From assembly GCA_964519995.1 (NCBI GenBank), contig CAZFLY010000030.1, forward strand, positions 1 through 32,854: 32,854 bases of DNA. Reading direction: 5' to 3'. A program made the translations under genes and the position numbers. Of the stretch, positions 7,694-15,282 are shown piece after piece. The DNA comes from CAZFLY01 sp964519995. Its GTDB lineage: Bacteria > Planctomycetota > Phycisphaerae > Sedimentisphaerales > Anaerobacaceae. Position 1 is the first letter of the stretch. Every line of letters begins with the position of its first letter. A model generated the notes under the pieces. The model ran no database searches. It was given only the letters and a program-made list of their open reading frames with translations, and was not told where the DNA came from.

Positions 7694-9610
7694 ATGGCGA
7701 AAATTACTCTGCCTGACGGCAGCACAATAAAGATTAGCGAAGGAACAACTGTAGAGCAACTGGCGGAACAGATAGGCCAGGGCCTGGCCAAGGCAGCCGT
7801 GGCAGCTAAGGTAAACGGGGAATTGGTGGATTTATCCGCCCCCATTATGGATGATGCTCACGTCCAGATTGTCACTTTTAAGGACGAAGATGGCCTTGAA
7901 ATAATGCGGCATAGCTGTGCACACATTATGGCCGAGGCCATCTGCAGCATTTGGCCTGATGCAAAGCTCGTCTACGGCCCCGCTGTTGAGGACGGGTTTT
8001 ACTATGATATCGACCTTGATGAGTCAATTAGACCCGACGATTTTCAGCGTATAGAAGGGAAAATGCGTGAAATAGTCGAGGCCGATAGGCCGTTTGTCCG
8101 CAAGGAAATGTCCAGAAGTGAGGCTCTTGCGAAACTGTCCGGCGACAAATACAAAACAGACAATATAAATCGCACCGATAGCGAAGTTATCAGTTTCTAT
8201 TCGCACGGGGATGGCTTCGAGGATTTATGCCGCGGACCACATGTGCCCAGCACCGGAAAATGTGGGAGTTTTAAGGTGATGTCGGTCGCTGGTGCCTACT
8301 GGCACGGTGACCCGACACAAAAAATGCTGCAACGGGTCTATGGCACTGCCTGGCCCGACCAGAAACAGCTCGAGGATTTTTTGCATCGATTGGATGAGGC
8401 GAAAAAACGGGACCACCGGGTTTTGGGCAGACAGATGGATTTATTCAGCTTCAACGAAGCTGGCCCCGGCTTTGCCTTCATTCACGCCAAGGGAATGATA
8501 ATCTGGAATCAGATTGTGGATTTTTGGCGAACTCTGCACGACGAATACGAGTATCAGGAAATAAAGACGCCGATTATCCTTAACGAGGAGCTCTGGCACA
8601 AAAGCGGCCATTGGGACAATTATAAAGAGAATATGTACTTTACCAGCTTCGACGACGCAGATTACGCCATAAAACCCATGAATTGTCCCGGGGGCTGTTT
8701 GGTCTACAGAACCAGGCATCATTCATATCGTGAATTGCCCATGCGCGTGGCTGAGCTTGGACTGGTTCATCGACACGAGGCAAGCGGTGTTATGCATGGG
8801 CTATTTAGAGTCAGACAATTTACTCAGGATGACGCCCATATCTTTTGTAAGCCCGACCAGATTGAATCGGAGGTAATCGGGGTGATTGATCTTACCTTTG
8901 AGACTTACAGAGCTTTTGACTTTGAGGATTTCCGCGTTGAGCTTTCCACTAAGCCTCAGAAACATATTGGTTCGGACGAAATTTGGGAGATCGCTACTAA
9001 TGCCCTGAAGGATGCGCTGGTACACAAAAGCATTCAATATAAAATCAACGAGGGAGACGGGGCCTTTTACGGTCCTAAGATAGATTTTCACATAAGAGAC
9101 TGTCTTAAAAGGTCCTGGCAGCTTGGCACAATTCAGCTGGATTTTTCCATGCCGGAACGTTTCGGGCTTGTCTATACAGATGAAGATAACACCGAGAAGC
9201 ATCCCGTTATGATTCACAGAGCTGTTCTCGGGTCTTTTGAGCGGTTCATCGGCATACTAATAGAGCACTACGGCGGCAATTTTCCTCTCTGGCTTTGCCC
9301 GGAACAAGTTAGAGTTCTGCCGATAAGTGAAAAGACCAATGGATATGCCGGTAGCGTTCATACAAAGCTCAGAGAATCCAGGCTACGTTGTAGTTGTGAC
9401 CTAACGGATGAAAAAATTGGTGCCAAGATTGCCAAAGCCCACGGTGATAGGCTGCCCTATATGTTGGTCGTTGGTCCGAAGGAAGCTCAGACGGGCACGG
9501 TAAATGTCAGGATGCGAGGGATAAAAGAGAATAGAACGATGGACATTGAGGAATTTTTGAGAACGGCAAAGCAGAAAATCGCCGATAAAGATATAGATGT
9601 GACCTTTTGA
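7694..9610 (+). CDS. thrS: Threonine-tRNA ligase
   Basis: A 638-residue class II threonyl-tRNA synthetase of full family length, charging tRNA-Thr in the cytoplasm. Domains in order: TGS (1-62), the editing domain with HSCAH (motif HxxxH, near 74), the catalytic core with motif 2 (HRHEASGVMHGLFRVR), RQFTQDDAHIFC, and motif 3 (HRAVLGSFERF), then the anticodon-binding domain from about 530. The zinc-ligand cysteine is kept in MNCPGGC (C331), where many homologues have MNCPGH. The Shine-Dalgarno is weak (GGA at 7684), and an out-of-frame ATG lies four bases upstream of the start. It is the first gene of the thrS-infC-rpmI-rplT-pheS cluster. Confidence 0.97.
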   Translation: MAKITLPDGSTIKISEGTTVEQLAEQIGQGLAKAAVAAKVNGELVDLSAPIMDDAHVQIVTFKDEDGLEIMRHSCAHIMAEAICSIWPDAKLVYGPAVEDGFYYDIDLDESIRPDDFQRIEGKMREIVEADRPFVRKEMSRSEALAKLSGDKYKTDNINRTDSEVISFYSHGDGFEDLCRGPHVPSTGKCGSFKVMSVAGAYWHGDPTQKMLQRVYGTAWPDQKQLEDFLHRLDEAKKRDHRVLGRQMDLFSFNEAGPGFAFIHAKGMIIWNQIVDFWRTLHDEYEYQEIKTPIILNEELWHKSGHWDNYKENMYFTSFDDADYAIKPMNCPGGCLVYRTRHHSYRELPMRVAELGLVHRHEASGVMHGLFRVRQFTQDDAHIFCKPDQIESEVIGVIDLTFETYRAFDFEDFRVELSTKPQKHIGSDEIWEIATNALKDALVHKSIQYKINEGDGAFYGPKIDFHIRDCLKRSWQLGTIQLDFSMPERFGLVYTDEDNTEKHPVMIHRAVLGSFERFIGILIEHYGGNFPLWLCPEQVRVLPISEKTNGYAGSVHTKLRESRLRCSCDLTDEKIGAKIAKAHGDRLPYMLVVGPKEAQTGTVNVRMRGIKENRTMDIEEFLRTAKQKIADKDIDVTF

Positions 9611-9624
9611 ATCGATGGTTGAAT

Positions 9625-9674
9625 ATTGGTAATTGGAAACAATTTAACCAATCACCATTTACCAATGTTTTTTT
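9625..9674 (+). terminator. Attenuator or terminator-like hairpin between thrS and infC
   Basis: ATTGGTAATTGG (9625-9636) pairs with CCATTTACCAAT (9655-9666) with one mismatch, followed by G and seven T. The loop contains a further AACCAAT that can compete for the left arm. The stem is AT-rich, so termination may be partial, which would set the thrS:infC ratio. Confidence 0.5.
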
Positions 9675-9682
9675 AGAAAGGC

Positions 9683-9698
9683 AAGGTGGTGTACAATA
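9683..9698 (+). promoter_or_regulatory. infC ribosome binding site and AUA start codon
   Basis: AAGGTGGT (9683-9690) is an excellent Shine-Dalgarno sequence six bases before ATA (9696-9698). The infC frame is open from here and encodes the conserved IF3 N-terminus (RINGGIKAELVRLID). It contains no ATG, GTG or TTG before the GTG at 9783, which lies deep inside the N-domain. Non-standard infC starts that let IF3 regulate its own synthesis are well known; AUU is the classic case. Confidence 0.7.
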
Positions 9699-10211
9699 AC
9701 TAAACAAAATTTAAGGATAAACGGAGGGATAAAAGCCGAGTTAGTTAGGCTAATCGATGAATCAAATAACCAGATAGGTATCGTGTCTTTAGGCGAAGCC
9801 CTTAGCAAAGCTCGCGAAGTTGGGATGGACTTAGTAGAGGTTGCCCCTACGAGTGATCCTTCTGTCTGTCGAATAATGGACTACGGCAAATGGCTATACC
9901 AGCAGAAACGCAGGATTCGCGAGACTCATAAAAAGAGCCAGCGCCACACTGCGACGCTGAAGGAGATCAGGCTCAGGCCTGAAACCGACAAGCACGACCT
10001 GGAAATCAAGCTCAATCACGCCCGTGAATTTCTACAAAAGGGCCACCAAGTACAATTCACAATGTTTTTCCGTGGACGCCAGATGCTGCACAAAGATCAT
10101 GGATACGCGGTGCTCGATCAGGTTACGCAGTTGTTGGAGGATCTTGCGAGGATTGAACGGCCGTCCAGAATATCGGGCAGGCGCATGACGTTATTGCTGG
10201 TGCCCAAGTAA
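9696..10211 (+). CDS. infC: Translation initiation factor IF-3
   Basis: IF3 binds the 30S subunit, prevents premature 50S joining and rejects wrong start codons. With the AUA start at 9696 the protein has 171 residues, the usual family length. It begins MTKQNLRINGGIKAE and continues into the N-domain (IGIVSLGEALSKAREVGMDLVEV, then CRIMDYGKWLYQQ), the Lys/Arg-rich linker and the C-domain (KEIRLRPETDKHDLEIKL to SGRRMTLLLVPK). A start at the GTG 9783 would cut the first 29 residues of the N-domain. Conservation of those residues plus the strong Shine-Dalgarno decide the call. Such a start makes the mRNA sensitive to IF3 itself (negative feedback). Confidence 0.93.
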   Translation: MTKQNLRINGGIKAELVRLIDESNNQIGIVSLGEALSKAREVGMDLVEVAPTSDPSVCRIMDYGKWLYQQKRRIRETHKKSQRHTATLKEIRLRPETDKHDLEIKLNHAREFLQKGHQVQFTMFFRGRQMLHKDHGYAVLDQVTQLLEDLARIERPSRISGRRMTLLLVPK

Positions 10212-10415
10212 TACCTGAAAGATCTATTGTGACTAATCGCTGTGGTTTGCCCTTGGCTCTATATCGAGCGGGATTTTATCTGGGGTGATAGGTGCATAGT
10301 GATTACTGTAGTAACGCCTTTTCTTCTCGAATTGTATCTGCCTGCGAAGTTTTTAGCATTTTTTACAGGTTCTATGAGAGCTATTCGATATTTCGCAGAA
10401 TTTGTAATTGAAGTG

Positions 10416-10444
10416 TTGACCCTGAGCGGCAGATTAATTAGAAT
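10416..10444 (+). promoter_or_regulatory. Internal promoter for rpmI-rplT-pheS
   Basis: TTGACC (10416-10421) and TAGAAT (10439-10444) are separated by 17 bases, about 50 bases before the transcribed rpmI start. The 288-base infC-rpmI gap (10212-10499) is unusually long for this cluster and holds no gene that I can see, so a separate promoter for the ribosomal protein genes makes sense. Confidence 0.65.
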
Positions 10445-10499
10445 GTCTCATCCTATTTTTTAGTCTGTTTATATATAAATTTTCTCAAGGATTGGCAGA

Positions 10500-10694
10500 A
10501 TGCCGAAACAGAAAATCCATAAGGGCTTGAGCAAGAGAATCAAGATCACTGCTACCGGCAAGGTCAAACATAGGCGGGCTGGCAGTAGTCACCTTATGAG
10601 TGGCAAGAGCGCAAAACGACGAAGGCGTATAGCCAGTTCGGCCATTATGACCGGTACCTCGGCCGGGAAAATTAGGATCAAACTCTGCACGTAG
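10500..10694 (+). CDS. rpmI: 50S ribosomal protein L35 (bL35)
   Basis: A 64-residue, very basic protein beginning MPKQKIHKGLSKRIKITATG, with the family pattern of a KxHKG start, a GKVKHRRAG middle and a basic KSAKRRRR segment. It is a structural component of the large ribosomal subunit. AAGGA lies about nine bases upstream of the ATG. Position between infC and rplT confirms the identity. Confidence 0.96.
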   Translation: MPKQKIHKGLSKRIKITATGKVKHRRAGSSHLMSGKSAKRRRRIASSAIMTGTSAGKIRIKLCT

Positions 10695-10749
10695 GCCATG
10701 CACCGGTGTGGATTCGACTGTGCCCCGATATAATGAAGTGTATGATATG

Positions 10750-10818
10750 TGCTTGCTTCTCGGCTATTATTCAGCTGCCGCCAGCAAGCGTAAAAATTCG
10801 GTTTTTTTACGGGGAAAG
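10750..10818 (+). promoter_or_regulatory. Structured rpmI-rplT spacer, possible L20 autoregulatory site
   Basis: GCTTGCT (10751-10757) pairs with AGCAAGC (10783-10789), and inside it CGGC (10761-10764) pairs with GCCG (10777-10780). A second hairpin, CGTAAAAA (10789-10796) with TTTTTACG (10804-10811), ends directly at the GGGGAAAG ribosome binding site of rplT. L20 is known to bind its own leader in other bacteria and repress its operon. The fold fits such a role, but I cannot match it to a described L20 leader class. Confidence 0.4.
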
Positions 10819-10823
10819 CTGAT

Positions 10824-11183
10824 ATGCCAAGAGTTAGAAAAGGTGCTGCAAGACACCAGGCAAAAAAGAGAATCCTCAAAGCGATAAAGGGCCATCGTGG
10901 CCAGGCAGGTCATCTCTATCGACTGGCAAAAGGAGCAACCACACGAGCAGCCGTCAACGCCCGGATCGATCGCAAACGTCGAAAGCGCGATTTCCGAGGA
11001 TTGTGGATTGTGCGCCTGAGCGCCGCCTGTCGCCAGCGAGGTATACGCTATAGTCAGTTCATAAACGGCTTGAAAAAGGCCAACATTGCGATCAATCGCA
11101 AAATGCTAAGTGAAATTGCCATCGACGATCCCAAGGGATTCGATGCTGTTATCGAAAAGGCTATGGCTTCAGTAGATTCCTGA
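10824..11183 (+). CDS. rplT: 50S ribosomal protein L20 (bL20)
   Basis: A 119-residue basic protein starting MPRVRKGAARHQAKKR and containing the L20 signature region (KRDFRGLWIVRLSAACR, then RYSQFINGLKKANIAINRKML). It binds 23S rRNA early in 50S assembly. The length is typical. It lies 129 bases after rpmI and 40 bases before pheS, so it is probably cotranscribed with both. Confidence 0.97.
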   Translation: MPRVRKGAARHQAKKRILKAIKGHRGQAGHLYRLAKGATTRAAVNARIDRKRRKRDFRGLWIVRLSAACRQRGIRYSQFINGLKKANIAINRKMLSEIAIDDPKGFDAVIEKAMASVDS

Positions 11184-11223
11184 GTATGATCTTGCAGAGA
11201 GACCTGACACGCACGACGAGCAA

Positions 11224-12213
11224 ATGCTTGAAGAATTCGAAAAAATTGGCAAGGAGGCTCTTGCTGAGATAAGGAAGGTTACCGACCTCAAGGCCCTTGA
11301 GGATTTCCGCATAAAGTATCTGGCACGCAAGGGCCGAATAATTCAGATGCTCAGCCGGATTGGCGAGTTCCCGCTCGAGCAAAGACCTTACGCGGGTCAA
11401 ATTGCAAATCAAGCAAAAAAAAGGGTCACCGAGGCATACGAGCAACTGAAGAAGAACCTGCAGCAGTCACAGAAAAAACCTCAGGAGTTCATAGATGTTA
11501 CCTTGCCGGGTGTTCCGGTAAGAATCGGTAAACCGCATATTATTACCCAGACCTTGAACGAGTTGCTGGAAATATTTGGTCGAATGGGTTTTTCTGTGGC
11601 TTATGGTCCGGAAGTTGAGGACGAGTGGCACAATTTCATTGCGCTAAATATTGGCCCCGAACATCCGGCGCGTGACCCTGCCGACAACTTCTATATCAAC
11701 GACAACTTGCTGCTGCGAAGTCAGACCTCCACGATTCAGATACGCGTCATGGAAAAGACAAAACCGCCTATCCGCGTCGTTGCTCCGGGTCGTGTCTATC
11801 GGCCTGATACTGTTGATGCAACCCACATGTATATGTTCTATCAGCTTGAAGCCCTCGTCGTTGACGAAGGTGTCAGTATGGTTGACTTGAAGACTACTAT
11901 CGAGCAATTCATTCACGTATTCTTTGGCCCCGATACAAAATGGCGATTCAGGCCGAGCTTTTTCCCGTTTACCGAACCCAGTGCTGAAGTTGACCTGCTG
12001 TTAACGGATAAGACCGGCAAGGAATCATGGGTCGAGATGGGCGGCTGTGGTATGGTTGATCCAAATGTCTTTGATGCCGTTGGCATAAACAGTGAAAAGT
12101 ACACTGGCTGGGCTTTTGGTTTTGGCATTGAGCGCCTGGCCATGCGCAAATACGGCATCACTGACATTCGCCTGTTTTTCGAGAACGACCTGCGGTTTCT
12201 CGACCAATTCTGA
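11224..12213 (+). CDS. pheS: Phenylalanine-tRNA ligase alpha subunit
   Basis: A 329-residue class II synthetase alpha subunit, which with PheT forms the alpha2-beta2 enzyme charging tRNA-Phe. It has an N-terminal coiled coil (1-85), motif 1 (GFSVAYGPEVEDEWHNF), motif 2 (VVAPGRVYRPDTVDATHMYMF), the FTEPSAEVD substrate-binding segment, and motif 3 (GFGIERLAMRKYGITDIR). It is full length. The Shine-Dalgarno is weak. Unusually, pheT does not follow; the next gene is an exported fibre-like protein, so the beta subunit must be encoded elsewhere. Confidence 0.97.
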   Translation: MLEEFEKIGKEALAEIRKVTDLKALEDFRIKYLARKGRIIQMLSRIGEFPLEQRPYAGQIANQAKKRVTEAYEQLKKNLQQSQKKPQEFIDVTLPGVPVRIGKPHIITQTLNELLEIFGRMGFSVAYGPEVEDEWHNFIALNIGPEHPARDPADNFYINDNLLLRSQTSTIQIRVMEKTKPPIRVVAPGRVYRPDTVDATHMYMFYQLEALVVDEGVSMVDLKTTIEQFIHVFFGPDTKWRFRPSFFPFTEPSAEVDLLLTDKTGKESWVEMGGCGMVDPNVFDAVGINSEKYTGWAFGFGIERLAMRKYGITDIRLFFENDLRFLDQF

Positions 12214-12307
12214 TTTTCTACGCTGTTTTAGTTTCTGAGTTTCGACCCCAATCGGGCAGTAACTAGCATCTGGTTCGGTGACACCCTGAAAATTGCCGCT
12301 AATTTTC

Positions 12308-12336
12308 TTCAATAAAACATAGATAAGGCGTATAAT
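12308..12336 (+). promoter_or_regulatory. Promoter of the S74-protein operon
   Basis: A perfect TATAAT (12331-12336) lies 17 bases after TTCAAT (12308-12313). Transcription would start near 12343, about 30 bases before the leader ORF. No terminator is visible between pheS and this promoter. Confidence 0.55.
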
Positions 12337-12372
12337 TTAGTTATCTTTCTTAGAAGGAAAAGGTGGTGGAAA

Positions 12373-12426
12373 ATGGATTCTCATCAGCTTAATTCTGTGG
12401 AATTTCAATCATTTTTGAAAGGGTGA
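12373..12426 (+). CDS. 17-residue leader ORF coupled to the S74 gene
   Basis: ATG at 12373 is preceded by a strong Shine-Dalgarno (AAGGTGGTGG, 12358-12367). The frame reads MDSHQLNSVEFQSFLKG and stops with TGA at 12424-12426, four bases before the next ATG at 12431. The Shine-Dalgarno of that gene (GAAAGGGTGA) overlaps the end of the leader ORF. This geometry suggests translational coupling or a small regulatory peptide. No run of one amino acid suggests classic attenuation. Too short to recognise by similarity. Confidence 0.4.
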   Translation: MDSHQLNSVEFQSFLKG

Positions 12427-12430
12427 AAGA

Positions 12431-14701
12431 ATGAAAGCGACAGAAATGTTCAAAGTTTTGGTTTTGGTGCTCGGTATAGTTGGCAACGTCTCGGGGCAAA
12501 ATGGACCGATCAAATTTAGAGCCACGGTAACAATTGGTGAGCAACATGAGGTAGTACCGGTCTGTTATGGAGACTATTTTGTAAAGGTGACAGTGGATGA
12601 GATTCTCGACGATCCAAATGCGGTCTTTGCAGGCGTGACGACCGTGGAAGTGTGTTACCAAGATGCTCACGATCTGGAAGCAGGCAACAAGGTCGAGGTC
12701 TATGGTTACTACTGGGGAGGAACGTGCCCGAGGCAGTACTGCGGGCGAGTGGAGGCATCGGGAGAGTCATATTACATTGAGCTTGACTCACTGATCGAGG
12801 GGCGGACCGCGTTCACCTATCAGGGTCGCTTGACCGAGACCGGCGGGACAGCGGATGGCCTGTATGACTTCCGCTTTACGCTCTACGACCATCCTGACCC
12901 CAGCATTGGGGAGCAGCTCGGTGATGCGTACTATTTGAATGATGTGGATGTGATCGACGGGTATTTCACCGCGATGGTGAATTTCGGGGCCGAGGTGTTC
13001 AATGGTGAGCCTCGCTGGCTGGAGATCGCCGTAAAGCCGGCACTGACTGATATGATCCACATCGCACTCAAGCCGCGCCAGCAGATAACACCCACGCCGT
13101 ATGCTCTCCATGCACAAAGTGGCGGTGGTGGTGACGGCTGGGCTTTGTCTGGCGATGACCTCTATTCAGTTCCGCCGGGCAACGTTGGTATCGGAACGAG
13201 CACGCCGACGGAGAAGCTGCATGTCGTCGGCAATGTAAGAATAGAAGGAACGTCGCCGGCATGGCTTCATCTTGTAGGTGGTTTAGGTGATGATGCAGGC
13301 GTCAGCTTCAGTACAGCCGGAGTAGGTGTGAACAAGTGGGAGATATTACGTGACGGCAGCTCGTCCGATTTTTTTTTGAGAGAGTCCTTCCCATATCCTC
13401 CGTTCTCTGGTGCTTCCGTTACTGTCAAGGCTGGAAGCGGTAACGTGGGTATTGGTACAACCGAACCAGCGGCACCGCTGCATGTGCAAAAGGAAGGCAC
13501 CGGCAGGCAACTTGCCGCGTATTTCAATAATCCGAAGGATGGAGTAGACTCAGAAGTAGAAATCCAGCTTGGATTGGGCAAGATGCTACCGTCGGCGTGG
13601 AGTCTGAAGGCGTCGAGCGGCCTATTCAATATCGCGAACGTCGCTGTGCTTCCTCCAGCTCTTAGCATCCGAAGCACGGGCCGAGTCGGTATCGGAACAA
13701 CCGAGCCGGTAGCACAACTGGATGTGAGAAGGCCCGGCGCGGGCCGGCAGCTCGCGGCCTACTTCAGTAATCCCAGGGACGGTGCAGATTCCGAAGTGGA
13801 GGTCCAATTTGGATTGGGCACAATGCTGCCGTCGGCCTGGAGCCTAAGGGCGGCAAGCGGCCTATTTAGTATTTGCAATGTTGCTGTTTTTCCTCCCGTT
13901 CTCAACATAACCAGTACCGGCAATGTTGGCATCGGAACGACGACGCCCAAAGGAAAAATGGATGTTGCAGGCGGATTATCAATTGGAAGTTATGCAGGTG
14001 TTTCTACGCCAGTAACAGATGGAGTGATAATATCTGGTAATGTTGGTATTGGAACTAATAACCCCGGAGCAGCAAAATTAGCAGTTCAAGGTGTCACTGT
14101 CCTTGGTGGTGTTGACGGTAGTCCTGATGCTTCGTTGGAGATAGTGAAATTTACTGTGACCGATCTTCTGTATATAAGTAGTGCTCCAAACAATGATGGA
14201 GATCTGTTTACAGTAAAAAATGATGGCGATGTCGGCATCGGGACAACTGCCCCCACTGAGAAACTGGATGTTGATGGAACAGCGAGGTTGAGAGATATAA
14301 GCGTCGGCGGCAATGCGGCGACAATGGTTGTGGCAGATTATAATGGTAAATTGTGGAGAGCAGGCATGAGTAGCAGGAGATATAAGACCAATATACAAAA
14401 CCTTGAAAGTGACCCCGGTAGGGTTTTGGAGCTAAGGCCGGTAAGATTTCAATGGAAAACTACCGGTCAAGAGGATGTCGGGTTAATAGCAGAAGAGGTC
14501 AAAGATGTATTAGCCGATCTGGTTATATATGACAATGAGGGAAGACCCGACGCTGTTAAATATGACAGAATTAGTCTATATCTGTTGGAAACAGTCAAAG
14601 AGTTAAAATCTGAAAATACAGCATTAAAACAAAGACTTGACGCTCTGGAGAGAAAAGTTGAGCAGGTTCAATGTGCTGTCGCTAATGAGGTGCAGCTATG
14701 A
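12431..14701 (+). CDS. Exported VGIGT-repeat fibre-like protein with peptidase S74 C-terminal domain
   Basis: A 756-residue protein. Residues 1-22 are a signal peptide. Residues 120-225 form a domain common in secreted planctomycete proteins (TAFTYQGRLTETGG to QQITPTPYALHA). Six copies of GNVGIGTxxP begin at about residues 250, 337, 417, 497, 536 and 599. Residues 647-735 match the S74/endosialidase intramolecular chaperone domain (SSRRYKTNI, LRPVRFQW, VGLIAEEV), and a coiled coil follows (715-750). S74 domains trimerise fibres and then cleave themselves off at a Ser; the Ser (647/648) and Lys (652) candidates are present. Two adjacent 80-residue repeat units are near copies. Probably an extracellular trimeric fibre; ligand unknown. 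It overlaps the next gene by ATGA. Confidence 0.85.
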   Translation: MKATEMFKVLVLVLGIVGNVSGQNGPIKFRATVTIGEQHEVVPVCYGDYFVKVTVDEILDDPNAVFAGVTTVEVCYQDAHDLEAGNKVEVYGYYWGGTCPRQYCGRVEASGESYYIELDSLIEGRTAFTYQGRLTETGGTADGLYDFRFTLYDHPDPSIGEQLGDAYYLNDVDVIDGYFTAMVNFGAEVFNGEPRWLEIAVKPALTDMIHIALKPRQQITPTPYALHAQSGGGGDGWALSGDDLYSVPPGNVGIGTSTPTEKLHVVGNVRIEGTSPAWLHLVGGLGDDAGVSFSTAGVGVNKWEILRDGSSSDFFLRESFPYPPFSGASVTVKAGSGNVGIGTTEPAAPLHVQKEGTGRQLAAYFNNPKDGVDSEVEIQLGLGKMLPSAWSLKASSGLFNIANVAVLPPALSIRSTGRVGIGTTEPVAQLDVRRPGAGRQLAAYFSNPRDGADSEVEVQFGLGTMLPSAWSLRAASGLFSICNVAVFPPVLNITSTGNVGIGTTTPKGKMDVAGGLSIGSYAGVSTPVTDGVIISGNVGIGTNNPGAAKLAVQGVTVLGGVDGSPDASLEIVKFTVTDLLYISSAPNNDGDLFTVKNDGDVGIGTTAPTEKLDVDGTARLRDISVGGNAATMVVADYNGKLWRAGMSSRRYKTNIQNLESDPGRVLELRPVRFQWKTTGQEDVGLIAEEVKDVLADLVIYDNEGRPDAVKYDRISLYLLETVKELKSENTALKQRLDALERKVEQVQCAVANEVQL
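13439..13918 (+). repeat. Tandem 240-bp duplication inside the S74 gene
   Basis: Residues 337-416 and 417-496 (13439-13678 and 13679-13918) align without gaps. Both begin with G(N/R)VGIGTTEP, continue with GRQLAAYF(N/S)NP and GLG(K/T)MLPSAWSL, and end before the next VGIGT copy. The copies differ at many bases, so the duplication is not recent. Confidence 0.85.
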
Positions 14702-15096
14702 GACAGGTTACTCAAAATTCGTTTATTACCTTGCTGGTGGTATGTTCGCTAATGGCTGGACCGGCGTTGAGCCAATATGAGATTAGCTGGTATACGATTG
14801 ACGGCGGCGGTGGCACCAGCACCGGCGGGCCGTACAAACTTACCGGTACTATCGGCCAGCCGGACGCTGACTGGAGTGAAGGCGGCACATACGAGTTGCT
14901 TGGCGGCTTCTGGCCGGGCGGGCCTTTGTGCATTGTTGAGTTTAACGACTTTGCGAGATTAGCTGAACTATGGCTTCACACCGCAAGCGGATTAGCTGGT
15001 GACCTTGACGAAGATAACGACGTTGACTTTGACGATTTAAGTCGATTTACTGATTACTGGCTCTGCTACTGTCCGTACGGCTGGGACCTCAAGTGA
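14698..15096 (+). CDS. Small exported protein with dockerin-like C-terminus
   Basis: A 132-residue protein. Residues 1-25 are a signal peptide (cleavage near ALS-Q). Residues 27-74 (YEISWYTIDGGGG to LLGGFWPG) form a short glycine-rich domain frequent in planctomycete secreted proteins, of unknown function. Residues 78-122 form a dockerin-like pair: a degenerate half (CIVEFNDFARLAELWL) and a calcium-loop half (GDLDEDNDVDFDDLSRF). The start codon overlaps the S74 stop (ATGA), so translation is coupled. It may bind or anchor the fibre outside the cell, which is inference from the overlap only. Confidence 0.75.
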   Translation: MRQVTQNSFITLLVVCSLMAGPALSQYEISWYTIDGGGGTSTGGPYKLTGTIGQPDADWSEGGTYELLGGFWPGGPLCIVEFNDFARLAELWLHTASGLAGDLDEDNDVDFDDLSRFTDYWLCYCPYGWDLK

Positions 15097-15203
15097 AAGT
15101 TTAAATTTGGTCGTTTCATTTAACCGAATCGTCGAGTAATAGGCCAAGCTGTTTGATAAGTTGCCCTGAATTCGGTAGCCATTTCAAGATTTTTCGCAGT
15201 TTT

Positions 15204-15232
15204 TTGACTGCCAAGTGCAAAAAGCCTATATT
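15204..15232 (+). promoter_or_regulatory. Promoter of the GH99-like gene
   Basis: TTGACT (15204-15209) and TATATT (15227-15232) are separated by 17 bases; transcription would start near 15239, about 44 bases before the start codon. The gene is therefore probably its own transcription unit. Confidence 0.65.
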
Positions 15233-15282
15233 GTGGATATCGAAAGGCACAACTTAGTAGTAGGTAGAAAGAGGTGTTTAAG

